From Trachythela sp. YZ-2020 (Eukaryota > Cnidaria > Anthozoa > Malacalcyonacea > Clavulariidae): a stretch of DNA of 64,000 nt. Positions 11,836-22,753 of this stretch are shown one piece after another; the stretch's first letter is position 1, and the number at the start of each line of letters is the position of its first letter. The notes beneath the pieces are model-generated. The model ran no database searches and had not been told where the DNA came from. It saw only the letters and a list, made by a program, of their open reading frames with translations. The stretch is taken from assembly GCA_016169945.1 (NCBI GenBank), contig JADLSH010000145.1, positions 4,277,501 to 4,341,500 on the forward strand, read 5' to 3'. The translations under genes were made by a program, and so were the position numbers.

Positions 11836-12580
11836 TTTTACTCACCTCAAATTAATCAGGCTATGACCAAAGAACTCATTTGCCTTTTCATTTACATATG
11901 GAAATTCGTTGTAGTAGATTCCCTGGTCTGATATTTTGAATTGAAGTGAGTAAAATTCCGACTCAGAACGCGTCATTCTGATGCGCAGTCGTCTCACAGT
12001 CGAGATTCGCCATCTGTGTATTATGAAGTTAGTTTAAAGTAGTTTTCCTGGTTTGCGTGCTGTTGGTACGTAAACGACAGAATAATTTGAATATTTCTGT
12101 AATGCTGTTGCACGCCTATGCCTGACTTTTCATGCGAAACTTGCATTAATGTCACTAGATATTATGTGACTGTAACATGTCAGAGAGCGAAGAAGAATTG
12201 GCTTCTAAGAATAATTCTTAGAATAATTAGTTCTAGCTTGATATCACGAGAATTGCACGTGAAACCTATCTTCGCACAACAATAGGCCAAGACTGAACGG
12301 AGAAAATGCCATTGTCGCACCAATAATTTCACCGAAAATATATTTTATTCTTTAAGAATTAGACTGAATGATTATTTAGTAACTGATAATCTGAATCCTG
12401 ATTATTATTATTATTGACCTACGTGTAGGTTAAAAAACCGACAGAAGTAAAGGAATGCATGGAATGTTTGAACGCCCACACGCCCACGTTTCGACCAATA
12501 CTATTTAAGAATGGAAAATCTTTCGAAATCCCTCGCCACTTGATGATCGCTTATTGCGTGAAACAGGTTGTAGTGGATAC
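11836..12580. other. No gene seen
   Basis: No motif-bearing frame. AT-rich, with short inverted pairs such as CTTCTAAGAATAATTCTTAGAA near 12,203-12,224 and ACCTACGTGTAGGT near 12,417-12,430. Confidence 0.4.
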
Positions 12581-12668
12581 CTTGAGGTAAGCGAAAACTA
12601 TATATATATATATACATATAGAACAAATTGAGGGTTGCTTCGCGTGTGCCTAAAAGATATAAACAAAA

Positions 12669-12704
12669 TCTCGACGTTTCGAGCTAAAGCCATTCGTCAG
12701 GAGA
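12669..12704 (-). ncRNA. Hammerhead-ribozyme-like motif in PLE-1 3' end
   Basis: On the minus strand: stem I strand TCTC, core CTGACGA, a stem-loop ATGGCTTTAGCTC, core GAAA, then CGTC with the predicted cleavage after GTC, and stem I partner GAGA. The core matches the hammerhead consensus CUGANGA...GAAA, position 7 being variable. Stem III is minimal (AC/GT without a real loop). Such short stem III is known for hammerheads in the terminal repeats of Penelope-like elements. It lies just downstream of the PLE GIY-YIG frame on the same strand, as expected for the 3' terminal repeat. Activity is not shown. Confidence 0.6.
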
Positions 12705-12930
12705 AATTAGTAGGCAGATAAACACATTACAGACAATCGTCATAACAATCATAACAAAATAGAATTAATATGTAAAGATATAGACTGCGTGCAGGCTTCG
12801 GCCCGATTATAGGGTCGAAGGCCTGCGCACAGGCGTTACACTTATCAAAGCGCTATAAATGTCGTACAAGGGAAGGGAATAGGGGATATAGAGGAAAGCA
12901 TATAAGAAGTATTTAAGAGAAAAGAATGAG

Positions 12931-13491
12931 CTAGATGAAGGAGAGGCGCTCATTGATACCATCAGGCTGAATGGTGCCAAGTTTAAAAATGAGACGCTTT
13001 TCTTGCTTCCGACAGGAATCATTGCCACCAATAATGGGATGAATGGCGCATATTTTCATATCAGAAAAGGAGTGGTTGGCACTGTTGAAGTGCCTAGCAA
13101 CCGGTTTGTTGCGCACATTGTTCTTAACATCACGCAAGTGCTCAGCAAACCTATCGCCTAAACGTCTTCCAGTCTCTCCGATGTAGAGCAAGCCACATTT
13201 GCTGCAAGAGATGCAGTAAACGAGGTTGGAGGAGATGCACGTGAAACTGTGCTTGATGACAAACTGAGATTTTGGAGCCGAAATACAGGTGGCGAGGTTT
13301 AAATGCTTACAAGTGTAGCACTTAGCACGACCACAGGAAACAGTGCCAGCTGGTGACACAGAGTCCTGTCGCAGTGAGCTGTGCACTAGGGTTTCCCGGA
13401 TGTTTTTACTGTGTCGGAAAGAGACTAGTGGGGTCTCGGAGAAAATGGAAGACGTTGCAGGGTCATTTTTAAGTATATTAAATTCCGGCAA
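12931..13491 (-). pseudogene. PLE-1: GIY-YIG endonuclease domain of a Penelope-like element
   Basis: The 186-residue frame is the C-terminal end of a Penelope-like element polyprotein, whose GIY-YIG nuclease nicks target DNA for reverse transcription. Residues 91-108 hold the GIY-YIG core (LVYCISCSKCGLLYIGETG region, 90-108), followed by the catalytic Arg at 114 in RFAEH. Upstream is a Cys-rich linker (C53, C58, C61, C69, C85) of the sort found in Neptune-type PLEs, and residues 30-36 hold the IRETLV motif that usually follows the RT domain. The reverse transcriptase itself is absent upstream, so this is a 5'-truncated copy. It is followed by a hammerhead-like motif at 12,669-12,704. Confidence 0.85.
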
Positions 13492-13692
13492 ATGATTCCC
13501 TTAAAATGAATGAATCTATCGCTGCTTCAAGTTCATGTCACTCTCAGTGAATCTTCAGGCGATTAAATTCAGTTCGTTAATGATGGCATGATCGATAGTT
13601 TGCTGACATGCACCGTCACTGTTCGCGCGCGCAAATATCTCGCGATATGATGGCGGCATTTCGCGAACATCTCGGGTCTTTCGTTCAATACT

Positions 13693-14243
13693 TTATGTTC
13701 GTCTGCTTCCATTATACAAAGTTTTTCTTCGATATGCGCCAGCATACTTCAGAATAGACCATTTTATTATGAAATCTTTATCATTTCTCTTTAATTCCCA
13801 GATGTATTTCGACAGCTTCGTATCCTTTTCATATCTACGAATATTGATAGATTTGTTGTAATTTCGATATCTTTCCTTAAAAGTAGTCGCCGTCATTCCT
13901 ATATATGTATTCTTTCGTTATTCCGTCATCGGGTGACGTTACTTCGACCTTAAATTGTAGACAATGTTTTTAGTTAAACAGTTTTTTTGTTTGGAAGGCA
14001 TTCACTCGGTTTCCTGCAGTTGCAATTATCTGAGCTGGTTGGAGTAGTTGTGGTTTTTGACAAGATTTGATTGTCAACGTACAGTGGTTCGTTGTTTGGC
14101 TTTCTGTAGGGTGTGAATTTTCCATTTTTCAAATTTAACGTAACATCTTGAAAGTTTACAACTTGATGGTTAACCCGGGCTGTTATCTTCAAACCAATTT
14201 GGCCGAAGATGTCATGTATAAGATCTTCTGGCTTTGTCCGCAT
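13693..14243 (-). pseudogene. PLE-2: RT C-terminus and GIY-YIG remnant
   Basis: Two minus-strand frames belong to one Penelope-like element. Frame 13974-14243 carries VVNFQDVTLNLKNGKFTPYR, then RKPNNEPLY, the motif E/thumb region of the RT, then jumps to NCNCRKPSECLPN, the Cys-rich linker before the nuclease. Frame 13693-13896 carries GIY-YIG C-terminal sequence (MTATTFKERYRNY, then ELSKYIW-like and IKWSILKYA). Between them the first half of the GIY-YIG is out of frame near 13,900-13,970. An internal deletion removed the sequence between YVDN (RT) and the Cys linker. With 15,294-15,887 it makes a heavily degraded minus-strand element. Confidence 0.75.
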
Positions 14244-14515
14244 TCCTTCCGTTTACGCCTTAAATTAATGCAAGGCCGTCGCCGGTCCCGGTATAATCCG
14301 TCGTCGTCGATAATAAACAATAAACAATAAACTGGATTCAGTGAACAAAATCGAACGAAGATCGTCTCGAACGAGGCCTGAAACTCGGAGTAGCGATCGT
14401 AAATTTTAAAATATAAACAATAATATATTTGCTCTGCTATATGTTTGGTATTGAGCACTCTTATATCTTCTACAACAAGCCCATTTTTGGATTATATATA
14501 ATATATATATATTTT

Positions 14516-14617
14516 TTCGCTTACCTCAAAACTGGTCTGCAACAGGCTGTTTCATCTGTAAAAGAATCATCAGGCAGATGAAACAGCCTGTTGCAGACCA
14601 GTTTTGAGGTAAGCGAA
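14516..14617. repeat. Perfect 43-bp inverted repeat from PLE ends
   Basis: Arms 14516-14558 and 14575-14617 are exact complements separated by a 16-base loop. The right arm, running to GAGGTAAGCGAA, also occurs at 47,601-47,640 with one change, and its GAGGTAAGCGAAAA end recurs at 12,589. All three lie at Penelope-like element borders. The palindrome therefore looks like two PLE termini joined head to head. Confidence 0.85.
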
Positions 14618-15293
14618 AATCTATAATTTGCTCTAACTATATGTTGTCGAGCATTCTTTGCGTTTCGTAGACTTAACCCTACACGTATATATATATATTT
14701 CGTAGACTTAACCCTACACGTATATATACATATTTCTAAAATTCAAAATACAAACTAGGAAACTCATGACCCGTAGCGGATCTACATATTTGATATAGAC
14801 TTGCTCAAATTTTCTCCTTCAATTTTTACAGCGTAGATAACATCAATCTTCAAAATTCCAACGCCAGTGAGCGTACAAAACGAATCATTTTAGAAGTCAT
14901 GTACAAACCTTGCAATTCGGCCTTTATCAGATCTAAAACACTCGGCTGCGCCTCGATGTTTTAAATCAGATAAAGACCTCTCACGCGGTTTGTATATATT
15001 ACATTATATATAAACAGTTAAACAATGCTACTTGATGGTGTTGCATTGTATAACTGCGCATCGTTACATCAAAAAGAGATTTTGAGTTTCGTTTAATCCA
15101 TGTATCGTTGTTGCTGAACAGAAATGAGCTACGGGCGTGTTTGATAATCTTTTTCTTGTTGATCAGTGATGGGTGTTATAGTCTGAGCCCAGCAGATAGC
15201 TTTATTCAGCAATTCTTCCGTGATAGATTTCCGCGATGTCAAAAGAAATAACAGTGTGGTTAGGCTTATCGTTAATGGTTTCGAACCAGTCAA

Positions 15294-15887
15294 TTACCGA
15301 TTGGGAATTTCTCCAAGTTCACTTTTTGCGGGGTTTATCAATCGAAACTTTGGGTTGTCCTCGAAATTTTCCTTGTGGTCCTTCGCTGTCACAAACGCCT
15401 CACGGTCTGCCATTGTTTCAATACGGTTATCCCTAAGCTCTTCGTTTACGTTATCTAACATGTCTTTCTCTCCGAGTTTGTAAGATTTGGTAATGTTATC
15501 TTTCAATATCTTGTCGTATAGACCTGGCGTAGTTTCGTAAAGATTTCTTGTTTTATCAGCAAATATATACATATTAGATGAAGAATTTACCATTTTAAGA
15601 TCGTTGTTAATTTTTGTAAGGAACGGGTCGTTTACTTTTCGAAACTTTAATCTTTCGACCATAAGGACGAGATCGTCTTCAAATCCTTTCATTTCCTTGA
15701 TAGGAGGTGGCCATTTTTTCGATTTTAAGCCAAAATTGCTTTGCTCATACTTGCTTTTTCCGTTTAGGAAGAAATGGGCTTTCCATCTCATTCTGGTTGC
15801 AACACTTTCCACTTTCTCGATAAGACGTAATCGGTACGTGTCTGCATGCATACGAAGGCAATCCAATATTTTTGAGCGAGTAATCAA
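15294..15887 (-). pseudogene. PLE-2: N-terminal part of the reverse transcriptase
   Basis: The 197-residue frame matches the N-terminal region of Penelope-like reverse transcriptases. KWPPPIKEMKGFEDDLVLMV comes first, then SSSNMYIFADKTRNLYETTP, then a segment ending AFVTAKDHKENFEDNP and FRLINPAKSELG (the RT motif 1-2 region, with K-DHK and R-INP). It stops before the catalytic palm. The next PLE piece on the same strand (14,243) begins after the palm, so the YADD-bearing centre (about 15.3-14.25 kb) is lost or unrecognisable. Confidence 0.85.
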
Positions 15888-16389
15888 ACAGAATCCGGCC
15901 TGTTCATTTTAAGCGTTAGCTACACGAACTAGAGTGCACAACTGATTGCCATGTGAATTATCACAAGCTTTTGTAACGTATAGTAAAGGGAGTACTCAAT
16001 ATTTAAAATGCAGTAGAGCGAATGTAATTACTGTTTTTACTTAAAATGATGATCGCAGATAATGATCGCAGTTATGATGATCGCAGTAATGCGTGAAACT
16101 CCGAGTAGAGACAAAGAAACATTTTAGCATGTTTGTCTGATATTAATTTTTTTTATTATATTTATTTATTTATTTAAAACATATTTTTGCACGGTAACTA
16201 ATCAACCATAATAACTTAAAATACAGTCAAACAGGGTTGCTTTTCATTACGCCGTGCTTATAGCAATAAGATTAAAAAAAATAATATATAGAAAATCCCT
16301 CCCCCACCTACTAGCAATTTCTTCCCCAAATCTCCCTTATTTCCCCTCATACATCAAATGAGATAAAATACATTATTTATTTTTACTTT
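15888..16389. other. No gene seen
   Basis: AT-rich spacer. It contains a short repeat of ATGATCGCAG units (about 16,047-16,085) and a TTTATTTATTTATTT run (about 16,160). No coding motifs. Confidence 0.4.
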
Positions 16390-17097
16390 GATTCTACACT
16401 TATATCAGCAGCATATCCAAAAGTCCTTTTGGCATTGAATTGTTCAGAATTAGACATTTTAAACATATCTGAAATGTTCCCAGGACATTCGCATACAAGA
16501 GCTTTTGATACATATTTTAGTTGCTGCTTCTTTCGTCTTTCCGCAAGCGTTTTCCAATTTAATTTTTTTTAAATATCTGAGGAGCGTATTTCATATGAAT
16601 CACCTGTAATGACTCTTGCAGCTCGGTTTTGAAGTTTCTGTAGTTTTCCTTTCAAGGATTCACCACAGTTGCTCCATACCATATAACAACAATCAAAATG
16701 TGGTTGAACTAAAGCTTGGTAAAGATATTTAAGAGTTATTATGGTTGAAACATATGGCTTGACACGGCATAACATGCCAATGCCTTTTGACGCATTTTTA
16801 CAGTGATGTTGTCGATTTGCTTATCCCAGGTTAAATTTTCATCAATTAATACGCCTAAAGTATTTTTTTGAGTTCACTTGATTTAATGTTTTCCCATCTA
16901 TAGAAACATTGATATCTTGGGAAAGTCTATTCAACCTTTGACGGGTTCCAATGACCATGTACTCGGGTTTTTTCACATTCATTGTTAATTTATTTGAAAG
17001 AAGCCATTCATGCATGAATGCTATTCAATTCATAATTCAAGGCTTCTTCCAAATTTGATAAACTACGAGAACGCACGGTTATATTTGTGTCATCTGC
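16390..17097 (-). pseudogene. LINE-C reverse transcriptase, 3' half
   Basis: Read on the minus strand from 17,097, this begins at the catalytic YADDTNITV, continues with the helix LSNLEEALN and, after a frameshift near 17,025, TMNVKKPEYMVIGTRQRLN. A further shift leads to the C-terminal domain (16569-16775: LYQALVQPHFDCCYMVWSNC, then LQKLQNRAARVITG). Coding similarity runs to about 16,390. The other half of the palm (motif B) is at 19,064-19,249 on the same strand; about 2 kb of foreign DNA separates them. Confidence 0.85.
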
Positions 17098-17099
17098 AT

Positions 17100-17588
17100 A
17101 CATTGCAGCATGTGAAGACTCCAGACTACGGTGGTCGGATATTTACACCCGGGTATGTGAAAACACAGTGGAATCCAAAGTCGGATAATTTTCAAGATTT
17201 CCTAAATTCATTGGAAAATAGTGATGAAAAGAGATCGGGCTACTCTGAGGCAGTGTCGTGGAATTATTTGGACACTGAAAGAAGTTCAGAACTATCTGGT
17301 GAACAAAAGGATGAAGAATTTCAACTGGCAGAGATAACAGTTTCCGGGGTGTTAGGTTGGTTCACTGGTCAACAACATCGACCAATCAATGGTGACCCAT
17401 TAACTATTTTTGTGAATTTCGACCATGATTGCTTAGTTCGTCAACCCAATCACACGATCTGCTTTCCATGTGTTGGTGCTTGTGGAAGAGAGCTAACTTT
17501 TCCAGTTGGCCACATGAAAGATGGTGAGGACTTCCGAAAAATATTTATAACTGCCTTGTCTAAAGGGCAAGCTTTCTCAAGGCCATAG
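17100..17588 (+). pseudogene. HECT-like C-lobe fragment
   Basis: From about residue 31 onward of the frame ending at 17,588, the protein looks like real coding sequence. An acidic stretch is followed by ITVSGVLGWFTGQQHRPI and TICFPCVGACGRELTFPVGH, then FRKIFITALSKGQAF. The arrangement of a Cys-bearing loop before a LTFP-x(2)-HM-like segment and a terminal helix resembles the C-lobe of HECT-type ubiquitin ligases, as found in the many G2E3-like genes of cnidarians and fish. I recognise the type but not a specific gene. The first about 30 residues of the open frame (before 17,100) are antisense to LINE-C. It is convergent with an integrase-like fragment at 18,516-19,025 inside the same inserted block. 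Confidence 0.5.
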
Positions 17589-18515
17589 ATTAGGGTACGT
17601 ACTGTAGAGTAATGTTTGATATTAGAAAAAGGTTCTCGTTGTGTGACAGAAGCTAGACTTTAACAAAAGATGCAAACAATGGCCAGAATAGACTGTTTTA
17701 CTTCGGATAGTAATGTATAGAAGGTTGGTGTTTTATCCCTATACAGCTGCTATCATTACATTTTTGTATGTAAAGGTTATGAATTTTAGTTTTATGCGTT
17801 GTAGTCGTATTATCTGTTAAAATGTTAAAAACGCCAAGGTAAAAATACTGATTATATCGGAATGATATGCAACAAAGAACTATAAAACAGTTCTTCTGAA
17901 ACATTTGTTGACATTTACCCTGGTTCCGCCACATATTTACATGTAGTGTTGTTTGGCTTTGACGAGCAACACAATATGATATTACTCTGACTTGCAAACA
18001 ATATAACCAATAAAACAATTTTTATACTTAGTCAAGGATATTTTTGTAGTTCATTGTTGCAATAGAAGTAAGTTCTGTTCTTGTTGAAATTGTTTAACGG
18101 TACGTTCTTTTGATTAGATTTATACTATTCATAAAACATATTGTTCTGTTGTAATGAGTCATGACCATCGTCTATTTTTTCACGTAACTTCCTATAGTTT
18201 GTAGTTTTCCTATAAAAGCAAGGTGTTTCATTTTATCTTACTAGTAACTCGAAACGTCAAAAAGTATTTTTTACCTTTCAGATTGAGTGACTGTCGTGAA
18301 CATCAAGCATAAATATTCTACGCCGCGGTCGGTGCTAGACCCCCCCCCCCAAGGTTAAAGATTTTAATATAATAAGTTGCCTTATACTAAATTTGTCTAG
18401 TCACTGACTGATAGTACGTTATTATGTATCTTTTCACTATTGCAAGGGAATTCAATTAACTTTATCCATTAGCTGCTATATGCATCAGTGTTCTGAACAT
18501 GTCAAGTGCTTCTTC

Positions 18516-19025
18516 TCAATCTTTAGGGTGTGAGATTGAAAGATTATTTCTGACGTACTCAAAGTATTCTTGATGGTCATCTTCTAACTCATCTTCAATT
18601 ATGTGCTCTGAAGCAAATTCGATCTCTGCTTCAGGTAGTCGAAATAAGTAATCTCTCGATCCATGAAGCTGTGGTAAAAAATAGAGAGAGTCTGGCCGCC
18701 CTGATATGGTATCGTGCCTTGATTTCCGAATTCTGTGCGAATTCCAATGCTCTTTCACTGAGTCCAGCTCAGTCTGCAATAACTTGTGAAAACAAAACCA
18801 TAAACATTCCTTATTCAATTCACAAGCTGTGTCCACAATCCCCTGTGATTCCAAGTCCTTAAAAAAATTCCTCCACCACTGGCTATGATTCTTTTCAAAA
18901 TATGCCCACCATCCTTCGATTCGTTGATTTCTTGGAGAAGGTACATATCGATGAGCCTCGGGGTTATCACGGAAATACGCCTGTAACGCGGCTGCGGTTC
19001 CATTTTCAGTTCCTAAATCGGTCAC
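18516..19025 (-). pseudogene. Integrase-core-like (rve/DDE) fragment
   Basis: The 169-residue frame carries TDLGTEN (second catalytic Asp, residue 3) and SPRNQRIEGWW (catalytic Glu, residue 37), 33 residues apart, the D-E part of a retroviral-integrase-fold DDE nuclease. Downstream are ECLWFCFHKLLQTELDSVKE and HWNSHRIRKSRHD, the conserved block of an animal integrase-core family that is widespread in cnidarian and fish genomes. The first catalytic Asp lies outside the fragment, so it is N-terminally truncated. Residues 130-169 are acidic. It may be a domesticated or transposon-borne gene; the parent element is not identified. Confidence 0.65.
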
Positions 19026-19063
19026 TAATTGTACTGGTGCAATTTAATTTGATGTGAGCAATT

Positions 19064-19249
19064 TTAATTTGGTTTACGCTGAATATATAGTGTGACAGTT
19101 GTGGGCCACCGTACCAGACAGTTCAGAAGATCGTTAACATAAAATAAAAACAAGAGAGGACCAAGGTTGGATCCCTGTGGGACACAACAGTTAACCTTCC
19201 GAGGAGACGATGTCGCATTATTTACCCACATTCTCAAACTACTTGCCAA
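19064..19249 (-). pseudogene. LINE-C reverse transcriptase motif B segment
   Basis: This encodes KVNCCVPQGSNLGPLLFLFY and VNDLLNCL (motif B) and then TTVTLY, ending where the YADD should begin. The YADDTN continuation is at 17,097 on the same strand. The LINE was therefore cut inside its catalytic motif by the 17,100-19,075 block. Confidence 0.85.
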
Positions 19250-19274
19250 ATATGTAATATTTTTTCACTTGAAG

Positions 19275-19421
19275 GACACTTTACACAAATGATGTGGAGA
19301 AGAAGTGAAAAAATTGGCGTTGGGGAGGCCGGGCGAGCAAACGGCAAGTACTATCTCGTTGCATCATATTTTCCTCCTGGAAATATAGACGGCCAATTCA
19401 AGAAAAATGTGTTTAATATCA
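19275..19421 (+). CDS. CAP-domain protein, internal exon
   Basis: The exon encodes the C-terminal half of a CAP (CRISP/Antigen 5/PR-1) domain of the GLIPR2/GAPR-1 type. It starts at the family motif GHFTQMMWRRSEKIGVGEA, continues with YYLVASYFPPGNIDGQF, and ends NVFNI. A polypyrimidine tract and AG precede position 19,275 and a consensus donor GTAAGT starts at 19,422, so both borders are splice sites. The exon is 147 bp and phase 1-1. CAP proteins are usually secreted or membrane-associated. The earlier CAP exons were not found and may lie upstream of the window or be hidden among the repeats. Reading phase joins it to the exons at 29.3-31.3 kb. Confidence 0.85.
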
Positions 19422-21485
19422 GTAAGTGACTTTTGTTTCTCGGCTATTTAGTAGTTTTGCTCTGCGCAAAATTTCATAATAAATATTATTGAACATGAAT
19501 ATGTTCTTCAGCGATATGTGCGGCGCGAGCATCAGGGTGCTATAGACTACGGGAGAAAAACGTGCCTATTAACTTTAGCACCAGTTTTAGTTCCCAAATA
19601 TGCTGTTAGCCGTTCAAAATTGCTTTTTATTAAACTGATTATTCGTGTTGACAAGTGTCGCATATTGATTTGGCCGACGAAAAGCGTCATATGGACCCTC
19701 CACTCCCTTTGAAATGTCGACACATTTATCCCGAGGCACACGCGCAGGGAGTAAGCCTGTGGATCTAATTCTGCAGCTCGGCTATTTACACCCGGGTTAA
19801 GGAAAGCAAAGCAAATTCCATATGTATTCATCTTATGGAGCCACAATGGATCTGCCGGCCGCACTACAAGCTTTAGACCATTATGGCTCCATAAGATGAA
19901 GTACTTTCTGCAAAATCTAAAGTCCATCAATGATCGCGGCCGCGTGGCCATGTTTCTTAGGTGGACCATTGAAGTGGACCACCAACTGGTCTCAAAAATA
20001 GGGCGAATTGTCGGGATCGGAGTGGAATGAGCGAGTTTTAAAAAATGCCGAAAACTCTGAGAATGGTAAGAGCTGTGAAACGAATTTTATTGCTATGATA
20101 ATAAGATAAATGATAATAAGAAATCGCGATATCATTAGGCCAAGGAAATGTAACCTTAGGGAAGTTTTTAATTATTGTAATAATTATTATTAATAATTAT
20201 TATTAATAATTATTATATAATTATTGAAATTACATAAGTGTCGGCTACGGCGTAGCAAGAGTCATTCCATGTAGACTATGGGATATATTGGACGCCATTT
20301 TGTTAACAGGATTTTGCAGGTCCTCTATAGATTGTGACCTTCCATTGTGAGCTTGTGGAGGGCGCACCATGATGTGTCATGCACCGTAGGACTTGCGCGA
20401 GCGCGCTTTCTTTAAAGAACTCAACAAAAGCGCTTCCAAATGTAAGCATTGCTAATTAAAACTGAAATTGTTCAGCACATTCTGTTACATAAAATGTTTT
20501 GTGTCTTTTCTTGTTCAACACTCCTCAAGAGGATGAGATTTGAAAAACAGTAAAGCACAAAAGGTTTATGCAAAATGCATAAATATAGCCTTCCAGAGTT
20601 CAGCATTTTTGTGGTTAGCCCGCTTGCGGGATAAACACATAGTTACTGAAAACTGCGATAGTGGTGGTGTTAATTTGTCTGTCCGGATTTCACCTGTACT
20701 CCGGTTACATATAGAGATCATGGAAGCGGTTTTTTTGTGCGAATTGTATACTCTACAAAATCGAAAATGTAGAAGAACCATCGAAAAAATGTTACGCGAT
20801 ATGGAGCTGTAGTATAGGTATAAAGTTGACTTTTGTTTTTTTGACATCATTGATATTCTATTTGTCTGCGCTCTCACGTTTAAGGAAATGTCCTTAAAAC
20901 AACGAATTTCACATAGTTTTAAGGAGCAATCCATGTTTTAAGGACTTTTTAAGGAATTTAATAGCTTCCTACAATTGTGTGCAAAAATTATGAGACTTTT
21001 CAGGTTTTTGTTCATTGAAGTGCGTCAGCCTCCCCCCCCAGCCCCCACTAACAATGTTGATAAAAATGGGGTGAATTTTCTCTTTCTACTCTTTCTCACA
21101 ACATTGTATTGGGGGCGAGGGGTAATTTATGCGGTTATCTCAATAATTTTTTCTCCCGATTGTCTGGATGTAGTGAGTGATGGAGAAGATCATCTATATC
21201 ATCTATATATATAAAGGAATATATGCTGTTTCTGATACAGTATGGATCCTCTGGCACTTCTCACTATCGATGTTTGGAAGTTGAAAAAAAATAATGATGA
21301 CGTCATATCAGGCTATTATGACGTCATCTTTTTTTTAGTATTTTATTATTTCTTATCTTAATTGGTTACCAATTTTTGAGTATTAAATTCGCAGATTAAA
21401 GATAGGTCAATTATAAACGGAAAACCATATAGTTGCACAACTCGCAATATTTTATTTCGCAACATCAACTTGGACAAATCTCGCC
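19422..21485. other. Intronic DNA without genes
   Basis: Presumed intron of the CAP gene. It holds an inverted pair (ATCTTATGGAGCCACAATGG near 19,830 and its partner ending near 19,902) and an AT-rich ATTATTAATAATT tandem (about 20,175-20,225). It also holds an inverted pair of CCCCAGCCCCCACTAACAATGTTG (about 21,037) with its complement (about 21,098-21,121). No coding motif. Confidence 0.45.
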
Positions 21486-22309
21486 ATGATAAAGTCAAGA
21501 AAGACAGTGCTAGTGAGAACTTCACTGTATATGACGTATTTATTTCAAGAGAAAGGAGTTAGAGGTAGCCAGCTTTTACAAGCATTTCCGGCTAAATACA
21601 GTAAGGCAACAATATACCGTCACGTGAAATTGCCCATTGACAACGACGACCGACATGACAAACGCAAGTACAACAAAGGACGTCCATGAAAATGAAGTAT
21701 TCACGAAGAGCGAAACCTTCGGAGAGAGTTGCGAAAATTAAGAGCAACAATCGGGCCGTTTTCAGCATCTAGACTTCGAACAGCAGCGGGTATAAGTCCT
21801 GAGGTTTCACTGTGGACCATTCGAAGAGCCCTCGACTCATTTCTTTGTGTCTATCACGTATGGAAAAGGAGTGATAGCTTGCGATCAGTTCTTTGAACGC
21901 TTGACCGGAGAGAAATTTGCTGAGTACGTTTGTGATCACTTCCCACAAATCTTTTCCGAGAGCGCGAATCCCATTGGGAAGCGTTTTCTTCAGGATGGTG
22001 ACCCAGTTCAAAACAGTGCTGCCTCAAAACGAGCATTCCAACAGGTTGAGGGATTTATGTTTTCCATACCGGCTCGAAGTCCAGATCTAAATCCAATCGA
22101 AAACCTCTTTCATTTAGTCAGTATCAAGACAGCTAGAGAAAGACGCTCTTGACATGGAGATGACAAGGGAAAACTTCAAGCAATTTTCAGCGAGAGTAAA
22201 AAAGACGGTGAAAAACTTTCCCATAAGCACGATCGACAACATCATTATTTCTATGGGCAAACGCGTTACAACGATTGTCAAGAAACGAGGACAAAGACTT
22301 AAGTATTAA
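21486..22309 (+). pseudogene. Tc1/mariner-like transposase (decayed)
   Basis: The first frame (21486-21689) looks like a helix-turn-helix DNA-binding N-terminus (QLLQAFPAKYSKATIYRH). After frameshifts, 21847-22152 encodes FLQDGDPVQNSAASKRAF, carrying the second catalytic Asp. It then encodes FSIPARSPDLNPIENLFHLV, with the third acidic residue in the PDLNPIEN signature of Tc1/mariner transposases. More coding in other frames runs to about 22,309. Several frameshifts make it inactive. It lies in the presumed CAP-gene intron. Terminal repeats were not defined. Confidence 0.8.
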
Positions 22310-22506
22310 TGGGTTTAAAAAGGGATTACAGCCATGAGCGTTCAATTTCAAATCTATATTGATATTAAATACATTTATTAGTGAAACGAAACATATTTCT
22401 TGTGTACTTGTCCTTGCATGTCACGGTTTACTCTTGTCATTATGCGATTGTTTTCGCATGCAAAAAAAACAACTTTACCAACCAAAACATAAAAAACTCA
22501 ATTTCT

Positions 22507-22725
22507 ACACGTTACACTACACGTTACACCACATGTTACACATCAGACTATACAAAAATATAGAAAAATTAACGTTACACACACTACAACCGACAATACT
22601 TATTAAAAGATAATATACTGTTTACTTTTATAAAATGCAGTGTAACGTGTCATTTTTACTATATATTCTATACACTCTCAAGTGTAACGTGTGTGTAACG
22701 TGTAGTATAATACGTGTAGTATTTT
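22507..22725. repeat. Inverted arrays of ACACGTTACAC
   Basis: The left half (about 22,507-22,580) holds four copies of ACACGTTACAC-like units on the plus strand, including one variant ACATGTTACAC. The right half (about 22,650-22,725) holds several GTGTAACGTGT units, the reverse complement. Together they could fold into a long imperfect hairpin, as in MITEs, or represent the ends of the adjacent mariner remnant. Confidence 0.6.
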
Positions 22726-22753
22726 CACCACTCAAGATACCTCAATATATATA

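Noticed and set aside
14559..14600. Hammerhead in the PLE border CCTGATGATTCTTTTACAGATGAAACAG
   Set aside because: CTGATGA and GAAA are present (also at 47,581), but the intervening bases do not form a stem II and no proper stem III or cleavage triplet follows.
17010..17098. N-terminal extension of the HECT-like frame
   Set aside because: This part is antisense to LINE-C reverse transcriptase coding, so the true fragment begins at about 17,100.
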